From Chloroflexota bacterium (GTDB taxonomy: Bacteria; Chloroflexota; Dehalococcoidia; GIF9; UBA5629): 9,937 nucleotides of DNA. Of this stretch, positions 1 through 5,279 are shown piece after piece. The position numbers and the translations under genes were made by a program. Each line of letters begins with the position of its first letter. The stretch's first letter is position 1. The notes beneath the pieces were generated by a model that worked only from the letters and a program-made list of their open reading frames with translations, made no database searches and was not told where the DNA came from. The stretch is from NCBI GenBank assembly GCA_026389655.1, contig JAPLHL010000026.1, positions 1-9,937 on the forward strand, given 5' to 3'.

Positions 1-25
1 GGTTCGAATCCTGCCACCCCTGCCA
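1..25 (+). tRNA. partial tRNA, 3' end only (probably tRNA-Trp)
   Basis: The window opens inside a tRNA gene. The T loop TTCGAAT is at 3-9, the T-stem 3' strand at 10-14, the acceptor 3' strand CACCCCT at 15-21, discriminator G at 22 and encoded CCA at 23-25. The anticodon lies upstream and cannot be read. The implied acceptor 5' strand AGGGGTG with a G discriminator resembles bacterial tRNA-Trp, so Trp is an inference from the acceptor only. Confidence 0.75.
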
Positions 26-26
26 T

Positions 27-114
27 GCCGAGGTGGTGGAATCTGGTAGACACGCCATCTTGAGGGGGTGGTGGGCGTAAGCCCGTAGGAGTTCAAATCT
101 CCTCCTCGGCACCA
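27..114 (+). tRNA. tRNA-Leu(GAG)
   Basis: This is a class II tRNA with acceptor GCCGAGG (27-33) pairing CCTCGGC (104-110), discriminator A at 111 and encoded CCA at 112-114. The anticodon stem CCATC/GGTGG encloses a loop TTGAGGG, giving anticodon GAG. The long variable arm GGGC-GTAA-GCCC and the A discriminator are typical of tRNA-Leu. It starts one base after the previous tRNA, so the two are almost certainly processed from one transcript. Confidence 0.95.
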
Positions 115-142
115 GTTTGCTTAGTATCACTCTATGGAGTGG

Positions 143-217
143 GCGGAAGTAATTCAGTGGTAGAATGCCTCCTTGCCAAGGAGGATGTCGCGGGTTCGAG
201 CCCCGTCTTCCGCTCCA
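143..217 (+). tRNA. tRNA-Gly(GCC)
   Basis: The acceptor GCGGAAG (143-149) pairs with CTTCCGC (207-213). Discriminator is T at 214 and CCA is encoded at 215-217. The anticodon arm CTCCT-TGCCA-AGGAG places anticodon GCC at 175-177. It lies 28 bp after tRNA-Leu(GAG) in the same cluster. Confidence 0.95.
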
Positions 218-230
218 TTTTTATTTCCCT

Positions 231-306
231 GGCGGCGTAGCCAAGTGGTTAAGGCGGGGGTCTGCAAAACCCCTATGCATCGGTTCGAACCCGATCGCCG
301 CCTCCA
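231..306 (+). tRNA. tRNA-Cys(GCA)
   Basis: The acceptor GGCGGCG (231-237) pairs with CGCCGCC (296-302). Discriminator is T at 303 and CCA is encoded at 304-306. The anticodon GCA is at 264-266 between GGGGT and ACCCC stem strands. It is 13 bp downstream of tRNA-Gly. Confidence 0.95.
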
Positions 307-313
307 AATAAAT

Positions 314-396
314 GCCGAGGTGGCGGAATGGCAGACGCGGCGGACTTAAAATCCGCTTCCCTCACGGGAGTGTGGGTTCAAGTCCCTCCCTCGGCA
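314..396 (+). tRNA. tRNA-Leu(TAA), island target gene
   Basis: This is a class II tRNA with acceptor GCCGAGG (314-320) pairing CCTCGGC (389-395) and discriminator A at 396. The anticodon stem GCGGA/TCCGC encloses CTTAAAA, giving TAA at 347-349. A variable arm TCCC-TCAC-GGGA is present. Unlike the other tRNAs of the cluster it does not encode CCA (the next bases are TTA). Its 3' half, from the anticodon loop onward, is repeated at about 3648 and 5208, so it is the integration target of the elements that follow. This copy is the only complete one. Confidence 0.95.
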
Positions 397-428
397 TTAA
401 CCCCTTCTTTTCAGCCCACATCTGTTAA
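343..428 (+). repeat. att-like direct repeat, copy A (tRNA proximal)
   Basis: This is the 3' half of tRNA-Leu(TAA) plus about 30 bp beyond it. Bases 343-407 match copy C (5208-5272) with one mismatch. Bases 350-428 match copy B (3648-3726) with two mismatches, at 409 and 419. Identity with copy C begins in the anticodon loop, a usual crossover zone for tyrosine recombinases at tRNA genes. The extra match to B past 407 is expected if both right flanks derive from the arm of related elements while C's right flank is host DNA. Confidence 0.9.
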
Positions 429-737
429 ATTTGAAGATAGCCTTAAGCTTTATAAGCAGGTTAAAACATCTTAATATTGGAGCATTCGAAGAGGAGTAAT
501 AGCAAAAGGAAGACTATCATCAACCTTTCTTAATCCTTTCTGTCTAATCATCGATATGTATGTTCATCTGCAATTACAATCATAAGAAAAGTGCCTACTA
601 AGCTTGAGTTCTTCAAGTAACCAGTCTACTTATTGACTGTCATTTTGCCAAAGAATACAATGATGCTTTAAAAAGAAAACCACTGTTTTTAATGTATTAA
701 GCAATTTAAATGAAGCTAGAGCCGAAAGAGAAAGAGG
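397..737. other. non-coding left end of element 1
   Basis: These 341 bp between tRNA-Leu(TAA) and the lipoprotein gene are AT-rich and have no convincing ORF on either strand. They hold the tail of att copy A (to 428) and, near the right end, a good sigma70-type promoter (633-661). I looked for a recombinase remnant like the one next to copy B and found none. Confidence 0.6.
633..661 (+). promoter_or_regulatory. sigma70-type promoter upstream of the lipoprotein gene
   Basis: TTGACT (633-638) and TACAAT (656-661) are separated by exactly 17 bp, each close to the bacterial consensus. The -10 box ends 76 bp before the ATG at 738, giving a leader of about 70 nt. It could drive the 738-1247 and 1267-2274 genes together. 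Confidence 0.6.
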
Positions 738-1247
738 ATGTCTGGAGCAAAACGCAATTTTATCATAGGTATTTCTTTAATCATTGTTTGCATCCTGCTT
801 TTAGGATGTTTGCCTAATAAGCAGGGCGGTTTTTCCTGTGTATGTGCACCACTGGTCAATAAGCTCAAGATCCAGTTGCCAACCTTGAACATACCCGGGC
901 AAAATACGGCCACCGTACAGGCGAAGCCGAAGGATTACAAGGTGGAAGAAGCCAAAATAAATAAGGTTGTTGCCCAGTTGTGTCTAGCCTTGAAAGCTAA
1001 AGATGTAGATGCAGCTTTAAAATATGTACAGGCTGAGAAAAGAGATGAATATCAGAAGATATTCTCTGAATCCCCTGATGTCCTGCCGCAAATAGCTGCT
1101 GGCCTGGAGAAGGCCAAGATTAACTTTCTCTCCTTTGAAAGCATCGCACAGAACAGGATTGCAGAATATTATATCGAGGCAGACGGCCAAAAGTTTAGCA
1201 TTGTTTTTATTAATATCGATGGGCAGTGGATGCTTAAATCATTATGA
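738..1247 (+). CDS. predicted lipoprotein with NTF2-like C-terminal region
   Basis: This encodes 169 aa. The N-terminus has a basic start, a hydrophobic stretch at residues 8-22 and a lipobox LLGC at 21-24, so Cys24 would be lipidated and the protein anchored outside the membrane. Two further Cys (34 and 36) follow in a CVC motif. Residues of about 55-169 look like a small alpha+beta fold: a helical stretch ending in a beta-rich half with the closing pattern INIDGQWMLKSL, reminiscent of NTF2-like/DUF4878-type lipoproteins. That resemblance is weak and gives no function. The purine-rich AAAGAGG directly abuts the ATG, unusually close for a ribosome site; no better in-frame start is visible. 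It lies 19 bp upstream of the phospholipase-like gene, probably in one operon and on the same island. Confidence 0.75.
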   Translation: MSGAKRNFIIGISLIIVCILLLGCLPNKQGGFSCVCAPLVNKLKIQLPTLNIPGQNTATVQAKPKDYKVEEAKINKVVAQLCLALKAKDVDAALKYVQAEKRDEYQKIFSESPDVLPQIAAGLEKAKINFLSFESIAQNRIAEYYIEADGQKFSIVFINIDGQWMLKSL

Positions 1248-1266
1248 TTAACCGCGGAACTACGAT

Positions 1267-2274
1267 ATGAGAATTATTTTCTCGAGGTTAATTGCACTTA
1301 TATTGACAGCCTCCCTTATCATCGTGGTTAATCCATCTTTCGCCGTGGCCTGGGACCAACACCCGCAGAATTATAAAACGCACCAGGAGATAAATAAACA
1401 GGCCATATCACGTTTTTACGCAATTTACAGTAATTCTTCCAAGTACACCAGCGGGGAGATAGATAAAACTAAATCTTATATGGGACCAAAAGTAGTATCC
1501 AACTCCACGTTTGAAGGGGACCATAAGGTAACCGGCGAAGCGCTAACTTTTGAAGAATGGCTAATTCATGGTGGGTATTCTGCAGACGAACCGAATTTCT
1601 GGGCGTCTGTCAGGCATTTCTACAACCCCGTGAAAGCTAACGGCCCACAGCAGTTAACCGATCATAGCATTGTACACGGCCAGGTTTATGACGCTATCAG
1701 TGCCTTAGACTGGACCTTTGCCCATCCAGATAATCCGTATAGCTGGATGGATGCATTGGCATATTATAAGAAAGCTCTGGAGATTCCTGTTAACAGCCAG
1801 GGCAAAGAAACTGTACCCGGAATTAATTTCAGGGATCCGCCTTTCCCGCTGGCATCGGATAAAGAAAGGAGGGAGATATATTTAGGGAAAGCTTTTCGGT
1901 CTCTAGGTGAGACGATGCATGCGTTTGCTGATGTGACCCAGCCTGCCCATGTACGCAATGATTCACATCCTCTGGTTGACCCTGACCCCCTTGAAGAGGT
2001 CATCAAAGACTTTCATGTAATAAAGTACGCGAATTCTCCTGTGGATCCCCGGATAGGTGATAAGATTGATGCTGCGCAAGACGCCTATACTATATACCAG
2101 GAGGTGGCGCTGTATACAAACAAATACTTTTATAGCAACGATACAATCTATGACGGACCCTCTCAGGTAAATCCGGCAAACGGGGAAAAACCTTACAGTC
2201 AACCTCAATTCAGCGACCTTCGTCCGGATGACAATAAAATTACATACTCATCACAGTTTAATGCCTTGAGCTAA
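1267..2274 (+). CDS. secreted zinc-dependent phospholipase C-like protein (catalytic part)
   Basis: This encodes 335 aa. A signal peptide (about 1-28) ends in AVA, so cleavage would leave Trp29 as the first mature residue. In clostridial alpha-toxin and Bacillus cereus PLC the mature N-terminal Trp binds zinc. Several ligands of that family align with alpha-toxin spacing: W29 and H39 (as W1, H11), H218-D222-H228 (as H126, D130, H136) in the block GETMHAFADVTQPAHV, and E244 (as E152). D107/E108 and H117 fit the middle Asp/His pair. At the H148 position there is D240 instead of His. Known members hydrolyse phospholipid head groups outside the cell; the substrate here is unknown. The frame stops at 2274 while coding-like sequence continues in another frame, so the gene is probably broken and the C-terminal part lost. 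Confidence 0.8.
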   Translation: MRIIFSRLIALILTASLIIVVNPSFAVAWDQHPQNYKTHQEINKQAISRFYAIYSNSSKYTSGEIDKTKSYMGPKVVSNSTFEGDHKVTGEALTFEEWLIHGGYSADEPNFWASVRHFYNPVKANGPQQLTDHSIVHGQVYDAISALDWTFAHPDNPYSWMDALAYYKKALEIPVNSQGKETVPGINFRDPPFPLASDKERREIYLGKAFRSLGETMHAFADVTQPAHVRNDSHPLVDPDPLEEVIKDFHVIKYANSPVDPRIGDKIDAAQDAYTIYQEVALYTNKYFYSNDTIYDGPSQVNPANGEKPYSQPQFSDLRPDDNKITYSSQFNALS

Positions 2275-3548
2275 CCATACACGTCGATGAGGAAAATGAT
2301 ACCGGTGATTTCCAGGTTACCGGCGAAATGAAGCATCTATCTGAAAAAGATCCAGAGTGGAGAGGACAAACTATAAAATATTGTGGTCCCGCCGAATTAT
2401 GGTGTGACAGAAAAGGTAAGGCGCTGCATATCGGTGATACTGAATTTGAAGGGGGATTGACGAAGAAATTTCTGGTAGTTTATACAGGGGATGATCCAAG
2501 GGAGTCAAAGGATGATATCCAGGTTGAGAACGGGGATACCCTTTATCTTGTTATTCAAGCAGGCGGGCGCACGTTTACCAGCAATAAATTCAAACTTGGA
2601 CCTGAAGATATGACTATCGATCCTGCCTCGCTGGACGGAGAACCGGGTAAGCCATATACGTTCACGGCTATAATATCATCACCGCCAGCCAAAGCACGCT
2701 ATGCGTGGGCAGTAGACGGCGCCTTACAGAAAACGCAAGGTCGCGAGTTGAGATACACATTTGCCAAGGAAGGCTCGTATACTATCACTTGCGAGCTGTA
2801 TGACGATGCTTCTGCTAATGAAAAGCTTATCGGTGAAGCAACAGCGTCAGCCACGATCAAGGCGTCCTCATCAGGTGGCACGCCTGCATTCGTACGCGAC
2901 TGTAAATACATTTCCTTCGTGCTCAATCCCAAAGCCAATTTCGTGCATAATTTCTATAAAGACGATATGTCGAAAAAAGACGCGGATACACGCACGCCCA
3001 TGAAATATGTGGTTAATGAAATAAATATTCCCATCACATGGCGCAGCGTAAACTTTTCAGGTAAATACAAAGGCAAACCAACTCTAGACTGGTACAGCCG
3101 TAGTGGTAGCAGCGGCGTATCTCCGAACTATATTGAAGACTGCACGATTGACGGTTACGTAACGGCCGACGGCAAGACCATCAAGCAACTGAAGATGACA
3201 ATTATATATACGCTGGCTAGTGAAGGCTATGCGGAAACCTGGCAATATGTGTTTACCGATATACCGTTCACCGAAGATGTTAATACTATGAATGACCGCG
3301 ACTCAGCAATGCGGAACCTTATACATACATACGAGGTGTATAGTAGCAATAGCCCCCAAACGCATGGCAAGTTCTCTGCAACATACCTGGGCAAACCAGA
3401 AAGCTACCGGTCGCTGGATGGCACCGATAAAATGACTGACGGCAAGGGCACCGCCCGCAATACAATGTGGGAATATTATAGTATCCCGGAATTGGGAGCA
3501 ATCAGATTCGGTCTGAAAGTCAACACTGTTAAAATGAACGGTTTATAG
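2262..3548 (+). pseudogene. PKD-containing C-terminal part, probably frameshifted from the phospholipase-like gene
   Basis: The frame is open from 2262 to the stop at 3548; the first ATG is at 2328 (406 aa). The 19 codons before that ATG (from 2271) look coding, and the ATG has no ribosome site and no signal peptide. The simplest reading is that this is the 3' part of the gene at 1267-2274, separated by a frameshift or small deletion near 2262-2274. Residues 1-85 form a beta-rich domain. Residues of about 100-180 are PKD-like, with YAWAVDG and YTFAKEGSYTITCEL, the usual W-x-x-D-G and G-S-Y patterns. Residues of about 185-406 form a Tyr/Asn/Thr-rich beta domain I do not recognise. Accessory domains of this kind often bind substrate or cell surface. 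If translated separately it would lack export. A genuine separate gene remains possible. Confidence 0.6.
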
Positions 3549-3603
3549 GTTTATGTTTACCACAATGAAATTCACCTACCAAATGACGTAGTCATCAGGA
3601 TAT

Positions 3604-3613
3604 GTGTTAACAC
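3604..3613. repeat. palindrome GTGTTAACAC left of att copy B
   Basis: This is a perfect 10-bp palindrome containing TGTTAACA, 35 bp left of att copy B. The same TGTTAAC core occurs at 3721-3727 and 3730-3736 on the other side of copy B. It could be a recombinase arm-type site; that is inference only. Confidence 0.4.
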
Positions 3614-3647
3614 AAGTTCACTGATTGTATGTGTAAATATGATTAAG

Positions 3648-3726
3648 AATCCGCTTCCCTCACGGGAGTGTGGGTTCAAGTCCCTCCCTCGGCATTAACC
3701 CCTTCTATTCAGCCCAAATCTGTTAA
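3648..3726 (+). repeat. att-like direct repeat, copy B (between elements)
   Basis: This 79-bp copy of the tRNA-Leu(TAA) 3' half and its downstream flank matches 350-428 except at 3707 and 3717; the first 59 bp (3648-3706) are identical. It lacks the 5' half of the tRNA, so it cannot make a functional tRNA. It marks the junction between element 1 and element 2. The decayed recombinase gene begins within about 15 bp of its right end, the usual position of an integrase beside its att site. Confidence 0.9.
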
Positions 3727-3739
3727 CAATGTTAACGAC

Positions 3740-4173
3740 TGTGTTCTCACTCCAGAAAGCATAAACTACTCCATATCTACTCGTAGCTGTCATTTGAGGG
3801 GAAAGCATGCCTATTACAGGGCTATCAGGGCTTTTTTAAACAGGTTGGTTAGATACATATTAGTGAGAATCCTATGAAGAAAGTAGACCCTCCGAAACCT
3901 GCAAAGCCCATATTGCCGAGTTTAACCAGTGAGCAGGTTCAATATCTCGTAGATCATGTTAGTGATGTGAGGGATAAAGCCATTATTTCATTGTTTACTG
4001 ATAACGGTATGAGGCTTAGTGAACTTACCAATATCAAGAGCGTAGACATTGATTTGGATAACAATACGATAACAATCTGGGGGAAGGGTAATAAATAGAG
4101 CAGAGCCCCCTTTACAGACCATACCGTTTCTATGCTGATGCAGGTAATACGAAATAATATACGTTTTTTCTAA
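3740..4173 (+). pseudogene. tyrosine recombinase (phage-type integrase) relic
   Basis: Three lesions are visible. From 3740 one frame reads a core-binding (SAM-like) segment with SCHLRGKHAYYRAIRAFLN, typical of XerC/XerD-like integrases. After about 3856 the homology moves to the frame of the ATG at 3874 (ISENPMKKVDPPKPAKPILP), so a frameshift lies near 3856-3861. The second part continues into the catalytic domain with LFTDNGMRLSELTNI, where Arg is the first catalytic residue. A TAG at 4096-4098 interrupts GKGNK / SRAPFTDHT; a CAG-to-TAG change would explain it. Reading then runs to TAA at 4171-4173. The H-x-x-R box and nucleophile Tyr are absent, so the 3' end is lost. It is next to att copy B and was probably the recombinase that inserted the element at tRNA-Leu. 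Confidence 0.85.
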
Positions 4174-4189
4174 TCAACAGAATTAAAAA

Positions 4190-5041
4190 TCACGCTATCA
4201 TCTCATATATTTTATCTATTATTGCGGAGTCAATTGTATCATCAAATTTTCTAGCAAATAGTTTTGCAGAATTCACAATTTTATTATAATCCTCAAGAGT
4301 TAGCACCTTTGGATTGCTGCCACCCATACTCCAATCGGTATATCGTAGATCTTCATTTTCTATCGAGGATAATAGTTTAGAATTATATAAGATCGATTGA
4401 ATTACCACTTCATCTGCGCATTTGGTATATTTAAATAAATTTATGTATTTATTATCATACATTTTTTCCAAGCAGATCATCACAGCTTCATGCGTTAAAT
4501 TAAACCAGTTACAGCCCCAATACATATTATCAGGGATTCTGCGGTAAAGCTTAAAATAATCCTGAAATTTACGCAGTTTATATTCAAAAAATAGAAAGTA
4601 TTTATTTAGATATTTCCCACGATCGCCTAAAGTAAAATAGAAATATAACATACGCCAGAGATCTTCACGACGCCCAGAAGACACAGCAGGTAGTTTGCAT
4701 CCACGAAGGTAATTATTTTTATTGCTTATGAAGTATTGAATAATTTCCTTATTAGAAACAATTGGTAAGTCTTGACCACTTATAAGCAAATATCGATCAT
4801 GATTCCCAGTGGCAGCTATTTTCATTAACTCTCTTGTAGCAAGAATCTGATTATAGCTTCCCCAATAAACTTTGAATTTCTTGATAGAGTGAACATTATT
4901 TTCACTGTTTATTCGAATTTTACTTTTACGATCTATATGGACGTAAATCGAAAAATCAGTTTTCAAGTGATCAACTAACTTAATTAACTGCTCTTGATTT
5001 TTGTGAGCCAAAATTAATATTGCTATCCTTGTGGTACCCAA
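4190..5041 (-). CDS. GT14 'Branch'-family glycosyltransferase (beta-1,6-N-acetylglucosaminyltransferase-like)
   Basis: The family (Pfam Branch, core-2/I-branching type) transfers sugar, classically GlcNAc, onto glycans. Recognisable blocks in order, numbered from the upstream TTG at 5059: RIAILILAHKN (11-21), IYVHIDRKS (38-46), WGSYNQILATRELMK (66-80), YLLISGQDLPI (90-100), YWGCNWFNLTHEAV near 190, the acidic ADEVVIQSIL block near 233 that carries the likely catalytic Glu, and the C-terminal LFARKFD signature. No membrane segment or signal peptide, as in bacterial cytoplasmic members. The longest frame begins at that TTG (289 aa). I prefer the TTG at 5041 (283 aa): AAAGGA at 5051-5056 is 8-9 nt upstream and a TATAAT box ends only 5 bp before 5059. 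The gene is AT-rich compared with its neighbours, pointing to transfer. It probably decorates capsule, O-antigen or another surface glycan; the acceptor is unknown. Confidence 0.85.
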   Translation of the reverse strand: MGTTRIAILILAHKNQEQLIKLVDHLKTDFSIYVHIDRKSKIRINSENNVHSIKKFKVYWGSYNQILATRELMKIAATGNHDRYLLISGQDLPIVSNKEIIQYFISNKNNYLRGCKLPAVSSGRREDLWRMLYFYFTLGDRGKYLNKYFLFFEYKLRKFQDYFKLYRRIPDNMYWGCNWFNLTHEAVMICLEKMYDNKYINLFKYTKCADEVVIQSILYNSKLLSSIENEDLRYTDWSMGGSNPKVLTLEDYNKIVNSAKLFARKFDDTIDSAIIDKIYEMIA

Positions 5042-5064
5042 TTTTGTAATTCCTTTCAAGATGG

Positions 5065-5070
5065 ATTATA
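5065..5070 (-). promoter_or_regulatory. -10 element for the glycosyltransferase gene
   Basis: The minus strand reads TATAAT at 5070-5065. Transcription would then begin near 5058, leaving room for the AAAGGA site (5056-5051) and the TTG start at 5041. No good -35 box is seen at 17 bp, only ACTGAT at 5093-5088, so the promoter is weak or needs help. Confidence 0.4.
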
Positions 5071-5158
5071 AAAATGCTAATTAAAATATCAGTTGCCAAT
5101 TAATCTATTTTATAGGTTAGTTGTTTTAAGATAACGGGCTGTTCTGACCTGCTCTCAT

Positions 5159-5191
5159 CACTTATATCACTTCTCAAGTTGACCACTTCTC
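5159..5191. repeat. CACTT direct repeats left of att copy C
   Basis: CACTT occurs at 5159-5163, 5168-5172 and 5184-5188. The last two are part of an 8-bp repeat CACTTCTC (5168-5175 and 5184-5191) with a 16-bp period. They lie 17-49 bp left of att copy C, where a recombinase arm region would be. The role is inferred from position only. Confidence 0.35.
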
Positions 5192-5207
5192 CCGAATTGG
5201 CTTGAGT

Positions 5208-5272
5208 GACTTAAAATCCGCTTCCCTCACGGGAGTGTGGGTTCAAGTCCCTCCCTCGACATTAACCCCTTC
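5208..5272 (+). repeat. att-like direct repeat, copy C (distal host junction)
   Basis: This 65-bp copy of tRNA-Leu(TAA) positions 343-407 has one mismatch, G to A at 5259 in the acceptor 3' strand. Identity starts in the anticodon loop. It is probably the displaced original 3' end of the tRNA gene: the sequence to the right is host DNA and its flank does not match A or B beyond 5272. The mismatch fits relaxed selection on a fragment that no longer makes a tRNA. Confidence 0.85.
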
Positions 5273-5279
5273 ACCGAAC

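Larger units (their letters stand above)
350..3647. mobile_element. tRNA-Leu-integrated genomic island, element 1
   Basis: The segment is bounded by att-like repeats A and B, 3298 bp apart. It carries three plus-strand genes: a lipoprotein, a secreted zinc phospholipase C-like protein and a PKD-containing continuation. No recombinase or transfer gene is visible, so it would have depended on a recombinase in trans or has lost its own. The flanking repeats are read directly; the island status is inferred. Confidence 0.75.
3648..5214. mobile_element. tRNA-Leu-integrated genomic island, element 2
   Basis: The segment is bounded by att-like repeats B and C, about 1.57 kb apart. It contains a decayed tyrosine recombinase beside copy B and a minus-strand GT14-family glycosyltransferase. 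The cargo is visibly more AT-rich than the host genes to the right. Because the recombinase is truncated and carries two inactivating lesions, the element looks immobile. Its small size suggests deletion from a larger ancestor or a minimal integrase-plus-cargo unit. Confidence 0.75.

Noticed and set aside
128..141. Small hairpin CACTC-TATG-GAGTG between tRNA-Leu(GAG) and tRNA-Gly
   Set aside because: A 5-bp stem is easily found by chance and has no T run or other context to make it a terminator or regulator.
397..737. Possible recombinase remnant in the left end of element 1
   Set aside because: All frames are full of stops and none shows integrase-like patterns such as those near 3780-4090.
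2255..2274. Programmed -1 frameshift joining the phospholipase and PKD frames
   Set aside because: The overlap of the two open frames is only about 12 nt, and no slippery heptamer is present in it; a mutation is simpler.
3668..3877. 69-aa plus-strand ORF starting inside att copy B
   Set aside because: Its start lies in the tRNA repeat and its second half is the first frame of the broken integrase; it is part of the pseudogene rather than a separate gene.
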